A stretch of DNA of 64,000 nucleotides, taken from Acidimicrobiales bacterium (GTDB taxonomy: Bacteria > Actinomycetota > Acidimicrobiia > Acidimicrobiales > Aldehydirespiratoraceae). The position numbers were made by a program, and so were the translations under genes. The notes under the pieces were generated by a model that searched no databases, was not told the DNA's origin, and was given only the letters and a program-made list of their open reading frames with translations. Shown here in pieces: positions 14,039 to 22,773 of this stretch; positions within the stretch are counted from its first letter, which is position 1, and each line of letters starts with the position of its first letter. Location: positions 62,001 to 126,000 of the forward strand of contig JAWKIR010000002.1 of the NCBI GenBank assembly GCA_041394245.1, written 5' to 3'.

Positions 14039-15937
14039 ATGACTTCCACTCGCTCTCGCCTCGTGGCTCCCCGTCGGTCCCGACCGACCGAAGCGCAGCT
14101 CGCCGTCCGCGACCTCTCGCTACCGGTCGACCCCGACGACCGGCACGCCCTCGGCCGTCGGGCATTCCTCCAGGGCTCGCTCGCCGTCGGTGGCGCGTTC
14201 GCCCTGCTTCCCTCGTGGATGGACGACTTCGCGGCCGCAGCGACCCCGATCGGCTCGTCGGACCGGATCATCGTGAGCCTGTTCCTGAACGGCGGCAATG
14301 ACTCGCTCCACACGCTCATCCCGGCGGAGAACGGCGCGTACCAGGCTGCTCGCGGCAGCATGGCGTTCTCGGTCGGCGCCGGCGCGAACGACGTCTCCGC
14401 AGCGAACAAGGTCGGCGCGGGGTTGTACCTCAACCCTCGGATGCCCAATCTGAAGGCGCGGTTCGATGCCGGGGAGGTTGCGTTGATCCAGGGCGTGGGC
14501 GAGGAGTCCGACGACCACAGCCACTTCACATCGACCGCCACGTGGATGGCGGGTATCCAGAACATGTCGGCACCGACGGGGTGGCTGGGTCGACTCGCCG
14601 AAGCTCGCGCGTTCGGGGAGTTCGGCGTCGTCTCCGTCGGGGCCGGCGCCCCGCTGCTCCTCAGAGGTCCCGGGAGCTCGCCGGTCGCCATGCCGAGCTA
14701 CGGCGGTCTCTTCGGCACCTTCAACCCCGACGACAACGCGGAACGGGCGCTCTCCGAAGCCGTGTCGGCGTACCAGTACGCGGGCGTCGGGCCGTATGCC
14801 GGGACCGTCGGACACGCGTGGGCAACCGCGGTCGATTCGGCCAATGAGCTGGCCGTCGCGTACAACACGTCGTTGCCGAGCAATCGACTCGCCCGTGACA
14901 TGGCGGTCGCCGCGGAGCTCATCAACCTCGATGTCGGCGTGCGCGTCGCCCACGTGTCGCAGGGCGGCTACGACACCCACGCCGGCCAGCGTCCCGGCCA
15001 CGACAACCTCATGGGTGACCTCGACGCCGCCATCGAGGAGTTCTTCTCCCGGCTCACACCCTCGTTCGCGGCGCGGACCGCGGTGATGGTGTGGTCGGAG
15101 TTCGGGCGCCGCGTCGAGCGGAACAACTCCAACGGCACCGACCACGGTGCTGCCGGTCTGGTCACCCTGGTCGGACCGAATGTGAAGGGCGGCCTGAAGG
15201 GCGCCGCTCCCTCGCTCACCAGCCTCGATTCCCGCGGCGATCTGAAGCATCAGGTCGACTTCCGGCAGGTGTACACGAGTGTGTGCGAACAATGGTTCGA
15301 CATCGACGGCTTCGACATTCTCCAGAGTCACTGGGAGCCCCTCGACCTGCTCGACAACTCCGGCTTCGCCGGCTCGGGTGTTGCGAGTTCGTTCCCGACC
15401 GGGAGCATGGTGTTCGATGACGTGCCGCCGGCCCAGTACTACACGACGGCGATCGGCTGGCTCGCCCACAAGGGCATCACCACCGGTACCGCCCACCGCA
15501 GGTTCTCGCCCAACGACTCCGTCACCCGGGGACAGATGGCGACCTTCCTGTGGCGGTACCGACAGAGTCCCGTGCCGAACTCGCCGTCGGGCTTCTCCGA
15601 CGTGCCCTCGTCGGCCTTCTACGCCGATGCGGTGTCGTGGCTGCTCGAGTCGGGCATCACGACCGGTGTGGGCGGCAATCGGTTCGCCCCGAACGACAAC
15701 GTCACCCGCGCCCAGATGGCCACCTTCCTCTGGCGGCTCGAAGGCAGCCCTCCAGGGTCGCCGCCGGCCGGTTTCGGCGACGTGGCCGCCGGCGAGTTCT
15801 ACAGCGATGCGGTCGACTGGCTCCTGCACCGCGGCATCACCACGGGTACGGGTCCGGGCCGCTTCTCGCCGAACGACTTCGTGTCGCGGGCGCAGATGGC
15901 GACCTTCCTCTGGCGCCTCGCCGGCAAGCCGACCTGA
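14039..15937 (+). CDS. Secreted DUF1501 (sulfatase-fold-like) protein with three C-terminal SLH-type repeats
   Basis: A 632-residue export protein. A twin-arginine motif GRRAFLQGSLAVGGAFALL lies at residues 39-57 with an Ala-rich cleavage region. The DUF1501 domain follows to about residue 450 (FLNGGNDSLHTLIP, DDHSHFTSTATWM, VSQGGYDTHAGQ, WSEFGRRVERN, TDHGAAG), all strongly conserved in this alkaline-phosphatase-superfamily-like group. Three repeats with a 60-residue period begin near 458, 518 and 578. Each has F-x-DV-x-x-x-x-FY and F-x-PND-x-V-x-R-x-QMATFLWR, matching S-layer-homology-type repeats that bind cell-wall polymers. It is the partner of the DUF1800 protein upstream, with GGAGGATCC before the ATG. 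The DUF1501-SLH fusion would anchor the activity to the envelope. Confidence 0.9.
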   Translation: MTSTRSRLVAPRRSRPTEAQLAVRDLSLPVDPDDRHALGRRAFLQGSLAVGGAFALLPSWMDDFAAAATPIGSSDRIIVSLFLNGGNDSLHTLIPAENGAYQAARGSMAFSVGAGANDVSAANKVGAGLYLNPRMPNLKARFDAGEVALIQGVGEESDDHSHFTSTATWMAGIQNMSAPTGWLGRLAEARAFGEFGVVSVGAGAPLLLRGPGSSPVAMPSYGGLFGTFNPDDNAERALSEAVSAYQYAGVGPYAGTVGHAWATAVDSANELAVAYNTSLPSNRLARDMAVAAELINLDVGVRVAHVSQGGYDTHAGQRPGHDNLMGDLDAAIEEFFSRLTPSFAARTAVMVWSEFGRRVERNNSNGTDHGAAGLVTLVGPNVKGGLKGAAPSLTSLDSRGDLKHQVDFRQVYTSVCEQWFDIDGFDILQSHWEPLDLLDNSGFAGSGVASSFPTGSMVFDDVPPAQYYTTAIGWLAHKGITTGTAHRRFSPNDSVTRGQMATFLWRYRQSPVPNSPSGFSDVPSSAFYADAVSWLLESGITTGVGGNRFAPNDNVTRAQMATFLWRLEGSPPGSPPAGFGDVAAGEFYSDAVDWLLHRGITTGTGPGRFSPNDFVSRAQMATFLWRLAGKPT

Positions 15938-15968
15938 GTCCGAACGGCAGCGACCGCGTCCCAGCCGA

Positions 15969-15974
15969 TACGGT
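15969..15974 (+). promoter_or_regulatory. Candidate -10 (TACGGT), leaderless start of PucR regulator
   Basis: TACGGT ends eight bases before the ATG at 15983. The 45-base gap after the DUF1501 gene thus holds its own promoter. Confidence 0.45.
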
Positions 15975-15982
15975 GACGACGC

Positions 15983-17062
15983 ATGGACTGGTCGAACCGA
16001 TCGGAATGGATCGTTCCCGGTCTCGCCCAGATCCTCGAGATCGTGCTCGATGCAGCGGGCGAGCAGCGCGGCCTGACGATCAGTGAACGCGACCGGATCT
16101 TCGCCAGCGGGGAGAGGGCTCACGAGGCGGGCGGTTCGCTCAGCCAGCTCATCGAGGCCTATCTGGCCGGCGCCGGGGAGCTCTGGGAGAACATCTTCGG
16201 AGTGACCGAACCGGGGCAGGCGGTCGCAGTCGGACGCACACTGCGGCGTGTGTCGGAGAGCGCCGTCGCCGCGCTCGCGTCGGGGTTCGAGGCAGCCCAA
16301 CGTCGATCGATCGAGGCCGAGGAAGCGCTGCGGCGCGAGGTGATCCACGATCTGCTGACGGGACGCGCGGACGACGGACTCCTCGAGGAGCGAGTCCACT
16401 TCGTCGGTGTCGCGACGGGTCGCGCCTATCGCGTGCTCGTGGCCGAGAGCTCGACGCCGGTCTCAGAGCTCGGGCCGGTTCAGCGTCGGGTCCAGGTCGA
16501 GCTCCACTCCCGGGCGCCGGAACGACCGATGACGACCATCGTCACCTCCGGGCACCTGGTCGTCATCGCGCCGACCGATGCGGTCGCCGATCTGCGGATC
16601 GTCGAGGAGGCGTTGCGCAGCGTCGACTCGACCGAGTGGCGCTGCGGGATCGGTAACGCGGTTCTCGAACTGAGCGAGGTGCATCGGTCCTACGACGAGG
16701 CCCGTGAGTCGGTTCGCCTCGCCCGCCTGTTCGACCTCCAGGACTTCGTCGCGTACGACGCGGTTCTGGCCTATCGCTTGGTCGCTGCCGACATGTCGGT
16801 CGCCGAAGCGCTCGTGGATGCGGTGGTGCGCCCGCTCGAGGCGGCGAGTCGGGGCGACTTGCTGGCGACTCTCGATGCCTTCGTCGCCCACGGCGGCAAC
16901 GTCGCGGCGGTTGCTCGGGCGCTCTCGCTCGGGCCGCGGTCGGTGGCGTACCGCTTGGACAGGATCGCCGAGCTCACCGGCCAGTCTCCCCGGGATCCCG
17001 CCGGTCGCCTCACCCTCGAGTTGGCGCTTCTCTGTCGCCGCCTGGTCGACCCGGCCGGCTGA
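15983..17062 (+). CDS. PucR-type transcriptional regulator
   Basis: A 359-residue regulator of the PucR/CdaR architecture. The helical N-terminal sensor half has no visible cofactor motif. A GGDEF-like central region follows (RAYRVLVAESST to WRCGIGNAVLELSEVHRSYD), then the C-terminal HTH_30 domain. In the last, LLATLDAFVAHGGNVAAVAR and LGPRSVAYRLDRIAELTGQ are the classic PucR motifs. It should bind DNA and activate or repress catabolic genes in response to an unknown ligand. It is convergent with the hypothetical gene at 17168, with a 12-bp inverted repeat between. No linked target is obvious. Confidence 0.85.
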   Translation: MDWSNRSEWIVPGLAQILEIVLDAAGEQRGLTISERDRIFASGERAHEAGGSLSQLIEAYLAGAGELWENIFGVTEPGQAVAVGRTLRRVSESAVAALASGFEAAQRRSIEAEEALRREVIHDLLTGRADDGLLEERVHFVGVATGRAYRVLVAESSTPVSELGPVQRRVQVELHSRAPERPMTTIVTSGHLVVIAPTDAVADLRIVEEALRSVDSTEWRCGIGNAVLELSEVHRSYDEARESVRLARLFDLQDFVAYDAVLAYRLVAADMSVAEALVDAVVRPLEAASRGDLLATLDAFVAHGGNVAAVARALSLGPRSVAYRLDRIAELTGQSPRDPAGRLTLELALLCRRLVDPAG

Positions 17063-17093
17063 TGCCCGGTTCGATCGCCGGTCGGATGTCTGC

Positions 17094-17154
17094 GGGGCCG
17101 GCGACTCGTCGATGCGCGGCGTGCGCCCTGGAGGGGATGACGGTCGCCGGCCCC
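17094..17154. terminator. 12-bp inverted repeat between convergent genes
   Basis: GGGGCCGGCGAC (17094-17105) is exactly complementary to GTCGCCGGCCCC (17143-17154), with a 37-base spacer. It sits between the stop of the PucR gene and the stop of the minus-strand hypothetical gene, where a bidirectional terminator is expected. No U-tract is present. Confidence 0.4.
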
Positions 17155-17167
17155 GGCGGTTGGTGGA

Positions 17168-17596
17168 TCAGGCGGGCAGCGTGGGTTCCCTGAACTCGAG
17201 AATGGCGCCCGGGCCGACGACGACTTCGTCGGCCCGGGCATGATGTGAGAGGCGCCCGATCGCGTTGCGAAGCCCGCGGGCGGAGGCGGCGTGGTGCGCC
17301 GAGCGGACATAGGTCGCCGTCACGGCATCGTGGGCGATGCCCATCTCGTCGAGGAGGCGAGATCGCGCGGCGATTCGGAGGTCGAGGAGGTCGTCGATCC
17401 CCTCGGCGATCGGCCGAAGGCTCGCGAGCGTCACCCGATCGTACTCGCCCACCCGGCCGGCGAACTCGACGAGGGTCTCGTCGCGGTCGTGTTCGGCATG
17501 GAGGATCACGAGCCGGTGGACGCCGGTCCTGACCGGAGCGTCGGCGGCGACTGTGGCGCCGGGGGTGGGGGTGGGGGAGATGATGGTGGCAGCCAT
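17168..17596 (-). CDS. Hypothetical protein
   Basis: A 142-residue soluble protein from the ATG at 17596, with no recognised family. It has a low-complexity start (TIISPTPTPGATVAADAPV). A regular helical core follows, rich in Glu, Asp and Arg, with VLAEHD-type acidic patches and several histidines near the C-terminus (RSAHHAASARG, RLSHHARADE). The composition looks like real coding sequence and differs from the Pro/Arg-rich products of the opposite strand. In-frame start codons further upstream (to 17671) and a GTG at 17611 are possible; no ribosome binding site or TANNNT decides. It is convergent with the PucR gene. Confidence 0.55.
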   Translation of the reverse strand: MAATIISPTPTPGATVAADAPVRTGVHRLVILHAEHDRDETLVEFAGRVGEYDRVTLASLRPIAEGIDDLLDLRIAARSRLLDEMGIAHDAVTATYVRSAHHAASARGLRNAIGRLSHHARADEVVVGPGAILEFREPTLPA

Positions 17597-17660
17597 GGAG
17601 GCAGCATGCACGGCACACACCCGCGATCCCAGGCAGTTTTCGGCAGTGATCTGGGGTCTT

Positions 17661-17681
17661 TTTTCGCGCAATCGGCGAAAA
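17661..17681. terminator. 7-bp AT-rich palindrome downstream of VWA gene
   Basis: TTTTCGC (17661-17667) pairs with GCGAAAA (17675-17681) around a seven-base loop. It lies 20-40 bases past the stop of the minus-strand VWA gene and is followed on that strand by further As rather than Us. It could be a weak terminator for the MoxR-DUF58-VWA operon or a regulator site for the hypothetical gene. Confidence 0.3.
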
Positions 17682-17700
17682 GGTCTGGCAGTGCTCCGGG

Positions 17701-18681
17701 TCAGGGCAACCGCTGGAACCAGGCGAGACTCAACATGGCGGTGACGGCGATCCCGGCCAGCGCCAGGCCGAGGAACCAGTCGTCGACGTCGCTGCGCACG
17801 GGCTCCTCGCCCAGGGCCGTACCGATGTCGCGATAGACCGCAGCGAGATCGGTGAACGACGTGGTCGTGAAGAAGTCGCCGCCGGTGGCCAGCGCGACCG
17901 TCTCCATCGTGACCTCGTCGACGGGGACGGGCTGGTTGTAGAAGGTGCCGTCGGTGTCCTCGATCTCGACCTCGCCGAACGGGGTGCCCAGCGCCACCGT
18001 GCTGATCTGCACGTCGGCATCGAGGGCCGCTTCGATGGCGAAGTCGATCTCGCGTCCGACCGTCGGGGTGCCGTCGGAGAGGAGGACGACCACCGCCGTC
18101 GGGTCACCGTTCTCGTCGCGGGTGGCGCGACCCGTGTCGTTGATCGTCGACACGGATGCCACGATCGCATCGCCGGTCGCGGTGTAGGGGCCGAGCTCGA
18201 GAGCGTCGACGGCCGCCGCCACCGCGGCGCGGTCGTCGGTCGGGGCGACCTGGATGACCGGGAACTCGTCGAAGGAGATGAGGGCGACGTCGACCGAGTC
18301 GGGCACGTCGGTGAGGAAGTCCTTCACTGCCTGCTTCGCCGCCTCGAACCGACTGGGAGCGACGTCGGTCGCGCCCATCGAGAGCGAGGTGTCGATGGTG
18401 AGCACGACCGTCGCCCGAAACGGCACCTCGAATCGGTACGGCCCGGCGTAGCTGACGACCATCAGCGCCGAGGAAACGAGGAACAACAGCGCGACGACAT
18501 GCCGTCGCCAGCCCGGGCGATTCGGCGCCACGCTGTCGAGCAGTGACGTGTCGGAGAACCGCAGTGCGTATTTGCCGCGCCGCCGCTGCACCACGACATA
18601 GGCGACCAGCAGCACGGCGATGGCAAGGAGGAGCCACAGCCGGATCGCGTGGTCGAACTCGACGTCGGTGAACCAGCTCAT
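17701..18681 (-). CDS. Membrane-anchored VWA-domain protein (BatA-like)
   Basis: A 326-residue protein with two N-terminal transmembrane helices (about residues 14-30 and 60-78). A von Willebrand A domain follows, with a complete MIDAS beginning TVVLTIDTSLSMGATD (DxSxS), then a conserved threonine and an aspartate in VVLLSDGTPTVG. A C-terminal transmembrane helix (WFLGLALAGIAVTAMLSLAW) ends the protein. It is the last gene of a MoxR-DUF58-VWA operon, overlapping DUF58 by four bases. In related systems the MoxR ATPase remodels VWA-protein complexes in stress resistance or metal-insertion roles. Which client is handled here is unknown, and no BatB or BatD homologue is adjacent. Confidence 0.88.
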   Translation of the reverse strand: MSWFTDVEFDHAIRLWLLLAIAVLLVAYVVVQRRRGKYALRFSDTSLLDSVAPNRPGWRRHVVALLFLVSSALMVVSYAGPYRFEVPFRATVVLTIDTSLSMGATDVAPSRFEAAKQAVKDFLTDVPDSVDVALISFDEFPVIQVAPTDDRAAVAAAVDALELGPYTATGDAIVASVSTINDTGRATRDENGDPTAVVVLLSDGTPTVGREIDFAIEAALDADVQISTVALGTPFGEVEIEDTDGTFYNQPVPVDEVTMETVALATGGDFFTTTSFTDLAAVYRDIGTALGEEPVRSDVDDWFLGLALAGIAVTAMLSLAWFQRLP

Positions 18682-19613
18682 GCCGTCACCGTCGTGGCCA
18701 CCCGGCGTCGGCGCTTGCGCTGGTCGACGAACTTGGCGAGGTCGAGCACCCAGTCACGGTCGGTGCGCAGCAGGAGATGATCGGCGCGGGCGGCCCGCAC
18801 ATCGCGGGCGTGCTCGGCGAGTCTGGCGCGACCCGCCTCGGCGAATCGTTCGCGGTTCTTCGCTCGACGGGTGTCGACCTCGACCACGCGCCCCGTGCGC
18901 GAATCCCTGAGCTCGATCAGCCCCACGTCGGGCAGCTCGAGTTCGCGAGGGTCGACGACCTCGATCACCAGCGTCTCGTGTCGCAACGTGACCGCTCGGA
19001 GCGGGTCGGTCCAGCCCGGCTGGAGCAGATCGGAGACGACGACCGCGAGCCCGCCGCGATGGCCGGGCCCGGCGAGTCGGCCGAGTCCGTCGGCCAGTGT
19101 GCTGTCGCCGGGCTGGGGTTGGATCGTGGCGAGGCGATGGAGCAGGGCCAGAAGGTGGCGTCGGCCCGAACCGGACCGCACGTCGATGAGTCGGGCACCG
19201 TCGTTGACGATTCCTCCGAGTCGGTTGCCGGCGCGGTCGGTCAACATGCCGAGGGCCGCGACCGCGGCGATGGCGAGCTCGGCCTTGGTGTGGCGGACCG
19301 TGCCGAAGTCGATGCTCGGCGCCATGTCGACGAGCACGGTGGTTTGGAGTTCCCGGTCGGCGATCGATTCGCGAACATGGGGCTCGCTCATGCGGGCGGT
19401 GACGTTCCAGTCCATGCGGCGCACGTCGTCGCCGGGGGTGTAGGCCCGGGCCTCGCCGGGTTCGGAACCCAGTCCCGGAACGAGGCCGCGGTAGTCGCCC
19501 TGGAGGAGCCCGTCGAGGCGACGGGTCACGTCGAGTTCGAGGCGGCGCAGGACCTCGCGGGTCCGGGCCGAGTCGGCTTCGCTGCGCGACGCGGGTCGGG
19601 GCGTGGGGGTCAC
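18678..19613 (-). CDS. DUF58 domain protein
   Basis: A 311-residue soluble protein. The conserved DUF58 block is visible as EARAYTPGDDVRRMDWNVTA near residues 54-73, followed by a degenerate VWA-like fold. TTVLVDMAPSIDFG sits where a MIDAS would be but has lost the DxSxS pattern. AVVVSDLLQPGW and a basic C-terminal tail (QRKRRRRVATTVTA) follow. It overlaps its neighbours by four bases on both sides, so MoxR, DUF58 and VWA are made together. Family members are thought to be partners of MoxR ATPases; the biochemical role is not settled. Confidence 0.88.
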   Translation of the reverse strand: MTPTPRPASRSEADSARTREVLRRLELDVTRRLDGLLQGDYRGLVPGLGSEPGEARAYTPGDDVRRMDWNVTARMSEPHVRESIADRELQTTVLVDMAPSIDFGTVRHTKAELAIAAVAALGMLTDRAGNRLGGIVNDGARLIDVRSGSGRRHLLALLHRLATIQPQPGDSTLADGLGRLAGPGHRGGLAVVVSDLLQPGWTDPLRAVTLRHETLVIEVVDPRELELPDVGLIELRDSRTGRVVEVDTRRAKNRERFAEAGRARLAEHARDVRAARADHLLLRTDRDWVLDLAKFVDQRKRRRRVATTVTA

Positions 19614-20647
19614 GACGGCTGGTACGCCGCGTCGGAGCGCCCGGGGTCCTGCGTGGTCGGCGACACGAGCGGCGCAGGGATCGTGGACAGCAATCTCACG
19701 AGCACCTGCTCGATGGTGAGTTCGGCGGCAAGCGCTTCGTAGGAGAGCACGAGTCGATGGCGCAGCACGTCGGGGGCGACGTCGAAGATGTCCTGAGGGA
19801 CGACATAGTCGCGGCCCCGCAGCATCGCCATCGCTCGGCCGGCGGCGACCAGGCCGAGCGTGGCACGTGGGCTCGCGCCGTACTCGATCATCCCGGCGAG
19901 GTCGGGAAGCCCGTGGTTCGCCGGATCGCGGGTGGCGATCACGAGATTGACCGCGTAGTCGAGTGTTCCCTGGTCGATGATGACCGCGTCGGCCCGGTGC
20001 TGGAGCTCGAGGATCAGTGCGGGGGTCAACACCTGCGTCGCATGAGGCGGATCCACCCCCATGCGGCGCACGATCTCCAGCTCCTCCTGCGGGGTCGGGT
20101 AGTCCACGACCACCTTCATCAGGAAGCGATCGCGCTGGGCCTCGGGCAGGGCGTAGACGCCCTCGTTCTCGATCGGGTTCTGTGTCGCGAGCACGAGGAA
20201 CGGGTTGGGGACCTCGTGGGTGATGCCCCCGATCGTGACCTGGTGCTCCGCCATGACCTCGAGGAGCGCCGACTGGACCTTCGCCGGCGCACGATTGATC
20301 TCGTCGGCGAGCACGAAGTTCGCGAACACGGGTCCGAGTTCGACATCGAATCGCTCGGACGACGAGCGATAGATACGGGTGCCGACGATGTCGGCCGGCA
20401 ACAGGTCGGGGGTGAACTGCACCCGGGCGAAGCTCCCGCCGGTGGTCTCGGCGAGTGTCTGCACCGCGAGCGTCTTGGCGAGACCCGGCGGACCCTCGAG
20501 CAGGCAGTGGCCGCCGGCGACGAGCGCGATGAGGAGCCGCTCGAGAAGCCGCTCCTGGCCGACGATGACCCGCCGCAACTCGACGAGCGTCCGTTCGAGT
20601 GACGGCAACTCTTCGTGGGCTGCGGTCGTCTCGTTGATCTCGGACAA
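19610..20647 (-). CDS. MoxR family AAA+ ATPase
   Basis: A 345-residue chaperone-like ATPase. Walker A is GPPGLAKT (residues 52-59). The MoxR signature FTPDLLPADIVGTRIY follows, then Walker B in FVLADEINRAPAKVQSALLE, sensor 1 VLATQNPIENEG and the arginine-rich lid. The TTG start at 20647 was chosen because GAAGGAG lies six bases upstream and the next residues match the family N-terminus; longer frames upstream are Arg/Pro-rich non-family sequence. It is first in the operon with DUF58 and VWA genes and divergent from the response regulator gene. It probably remodels a VWA-containing complex at the membrane. Confidence 0.93.
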   Translation of the reverse strand: MSEINETTAAHEELPSLERTLVELRRVIVGQERLLERLLIALVAGGHCLLEGPPGLAKTLAVQTLAETTGGSFARVQFTPDLLPADIVGTRIYRSSSERFDVELGPVFANFVLADEINRAPAKVQSALLEVMAEHQVTIGGITHEVPNPFLVLATQNPIENEGVYALPEAQRDRFLMKVVVDYPTPQEELEIVRRMGVDPPHATQVLTPALILELQHRADAVIIDQGTLDYAVNLVIATRDPANHGLPDLAGMIEYGASPRATLGLVAAGRAMAMLRGRDYVVPQDIFDVAPDVLRHRLVLSYEALAAELTIEQVLVRLLSTIPAPLVSPTTQDPGRSDAAYQPS

Positions 20648-20746
20648 GTGGACTCCTTCACACGAGCTTTCGCCCGATTGTGGTGCGCTCGGGCTCGTGG
20701 CACTGAACCAGGCGCACGATAAGCGCGAGCGAAAGGCGCCGACAGC

Positions 20747-20752
20747 TAGCGT
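20747..20752 (+). promoter_or_regulatory. Candidate -10 (TAGCGT), leaderless start of response regulator
   Basis: TAGCGT ends seven bases before the ATG at 20760. The same hexamer precedes dxr, ribF and the gene at 29393. Confidence 0.5.
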
Positions 20753-20759
20753 CCCAACG

Positions 20760-21452
20760 ATGCGAATCCTGGTCGTCGACGACGAAGTCGAACTCGCCGA
20801 GGCCGTGGCCCGCGGGCTGCGTCGTGAGGGGTACGCCGTCGATGTCGCCCCGGACGGCACCACTGCGCTCGAGAAGGCCGAGCTGGTTCCCTACGATCTC
20901 GTGTGTCTCGACCTGACCATGCCCGACATCGACGGGTTGGAGGTGTGTCGTCGGCTGCGGGAGGATCCGCCCGACGGCGTCGCTCCCCGTGTCCTGATGC
21001 TGACCGCCCGGGACTCCGTCGACGACCGGATCGACGGTCTCGACGTCGGCGCCGACGACTATCTCGTGAAGCCCTTCGCCTTCGGCGAACTCACCGCCCG
21101 GGTCCGTTCGCTGCTCCGACGAGAAGCCGCCCGCAGCGGCTCGGTTCTGACGGTCGCCGACGTCGAACTCGACGACACCCGGCACCGGGCGCGTCGGGCC
21201 GGCCGAGACCTCGAGCTGACCGCGAAGGAGTTCGCGCTGCTCCGCTACTTCATGTCGCATGTCGACGAGGTGCTCTCGCAGGAGCACCTGCTCGAGCATG
21301 TGTGGGACGAACACGCCGACCCGTTCACCAACACGGTCAGGGTCACCGTCGGCACACTGCGGCGGAAGCTCTCCGACGACGACGAGGTCCAGCTGATCGA
21401 GACCGTGATCGGGTCCGGTTATCGCATGATCGACGCGCCCGCCGATGACTGA
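20760..21452 (+). CDS. OmpR-family response regulator
   Basis: A 230-residue two-component output protein. The receiver has the acidic pocket VVDDE (D7, D8), the phosphoacceptor D51 in LVCLDLTMPD, a conserved threonine in MLTAR and lysine in YLVKPF. The C-terminal winged helix (ELTAKEFALLRYFMSHVDEV, then VRVTVGTLRRKLSDDDEV) is of the OmpR/PhoB type. It overlaps the sensor kinase gene by eight bases. The HtrA-like protease downstream may be a target or functional partner, as seen for MprAB/PepD-like pairs in mycobacteria. That link is inferred from position only. Confidence 0.93.
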   Translation: MRILVVDDEVELAEAVARGLRREGYAVDVAPDGTTALEKAELVPYDLVCLDLTMPDIDGLEVCRRLREDPPDGVAPRVLMLTARDSVDDRIDGLDVGADDYLVKPFAFGELTARVRSLLRREAARSGSVLTVADVELDDTRHRARRAGRDLELTAKEFALLRYFMSHVDEVLSQEHLLEHVWDEHADPFTNTVRVTVGTLRRKLSDDDEVQLIETVIGSGYRMIDAPADD

Positions 21453-22635
21453 GGCCGACCCGCGGCTTCACGGATGGGCGGGATCGATCCGGTTCCGGCT
21501 CACTGTTCTCTATTCGGTCCTCCTCTTCGGGCTGGCGACCGTCGTCGTGGGTGGCATCTATGCCGGCGTTGCCCGGAGTCTCGAGAACCAGGAGGTGTCG
21601 CGGACCGAGGAGTGGCTGACGTTCTTTCGCGACCAGCAGGGGCAGCCGAGCATCGCCACGCTCGAGTTCGAGGTTCCCGACACGCTGCTGCTCTTCGAAC
21701 GGGCGGTCAACGAGCAGGCTCTCGACCAGCTGCGCACCTACGCGTTCGGCGCCCTCGGGCTGCTCTTCGTCGGCAGCCTGTTCGTGGGCTGGTTCGTCGC
21801 CGGCATGGTGCTGCGGCCGGTCGGTCGGATCACCGGCGTCGCGAAGGAGATCGAGGCGACGGACCTGTCGCGACGGATCAACCTCGACGGCCCCGACGAC
21901 GAGCTGAAGGAACTCGCCGACACGTTCGACGGAATGCTCGGCCGGATCGACGACGCGTTCGCGTCGCAGCGGGAGTTCATCCACGAGGCGAGTCACGAAC
22001 TCCGTAACCCCCTGGCCGTCATCCGCACCAACGTCGACGTCGTCCTTGCCGACCCGGATGCCACGAACGATGAGCTCCGGTCGGCCGGTGAGGTGGTGAG
22101 ACGTTCGGCCGAACGGATGTCGACGCTCGTCGACGACCTGTTGCTGTATGCCCGCCACGGCACCCGGGAGACCCGACGTGAAGACGTCGATCTCGTCGCC
22201 GAGGTCGAGGATCTGGTCCAGGAGTTCTCGGCGGCAGCCGAGGCCAACGGTCTCGTACTCGCCGCCGACGTGCCGTCACACGAACTCTGCGTCCGGGGCG
22301 ACGGCCAGGCGATCCACCGTGCTGCGGCGAACCTCGTGGCCAATGCGGTTCGCCTCGCCCCGGAAGGCACGACGGTGACGGTGGCGGCCGCCGACGAAGG
22401 GCGGTGGATCACGCTCGCGGTTGCCGACCAGGGACCCGGGATCGACGCGGAGGACCAGATGCGCGTCTTTCAGCGGTTCTGGCGGGGCAACGAGACCGAG
22501 GCTCGGGCCGCTGGTCGGTCGGGGCTCGGTCTGACCATCGTGCGCCAGATCGCCGAAGCCCACGGTGGGCGGGTCGAGCTCGAGTCGGCCGTCGGCGAAG
22601 GATCGCGTTTCACGTTGCGTCTCCCGCGGGGCTGA
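21445..22635 (+). CDS. Sensor histidine kinase (HAMP-HisKA-HATPase)
   Basis: A 396-residue membrane kinase paired with the response regulator upstream. There are two transmembrane segments (about residues 12-35 and 94-115) with a short extracytoplasmic loop of some 60 residues, then a HAMP linker. The phosphoacceptor helix is FIHEASHELRNPLAVIRTN with H184. The ATPase domain has the N box (AANLVANAVRLAP), G1 (VADQGPGID) and G2 (GRSGLGLTIVRQIAEAHGG). It phosphorylates itself at H184 and then the regulator. The small sensor loop suggests membrane or envelope sensing. The signal is not known. Confidence 0.92.
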   Translation: MTEADPRLHGWAGSIRFRLTVLYSVLLFGLATVVVGGIYAGVARSLENQEVSRTEEWLTFFRDQQGQPSIATLEFEVPDTLLLFERAVNEQALDQLRTYAFGALGLLFVGSLFVGWFVAGMVLRPVGRITGVAKEIEATDLSRRINLDGPDDELKELADTFDGMLGRIDDAFASQREFIHEASHELRNPLAVIRTNVDVVLADPDATNDELRSAGEVVRRSAERMSTLVDDLLLYARHGTRETRREDVDLVAEVEDLVQEFSAAAEANGLVLAADVPSHELCVRGDGQAIHRAAANLVANAVRLAPEGTTVTVAAADEGRWITLAVADQGPGIDAEDQMRVFQRFWRGNETEARAAGRSGLGLTIVRQIAEAHGGRVELESAVGEGSRFTLRLPRG

Positions 22636-22761
22636 CCAGTCCAGGCAGTCGACGTCATGGAAGAAGGCGGTCATGTTGCGGGTTTCCGCAGCCGACGGAG
22701 ACGCAGGGAGGCTTTCCTTCGATTTTCCTCCGTCCTTACCAATCCTTTCACCTCCACCCCG

Positions 22762-22767
22762 TACCTT
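22762..22767 (+). promoter_or_regulatory. Candidate -10 (TACCTT), leaderless start of HtrA-like protease
   Basis: TACCTT ends six bases before the ATG at 22774. This favours that ATG over the earlier in-frame ATG at 22657. Confidence 0.5.
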
Positions 22768-22773
22768 CTGCAC

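Noticed and set aside
17701..20647. Magnesium-chelatase or cobaltochelatase operon
   Set aside because: The AAA protein has the MoxR signature, and the partners are DUF58 and a membrane VWA protein, not BchD/CobT-type subunits.
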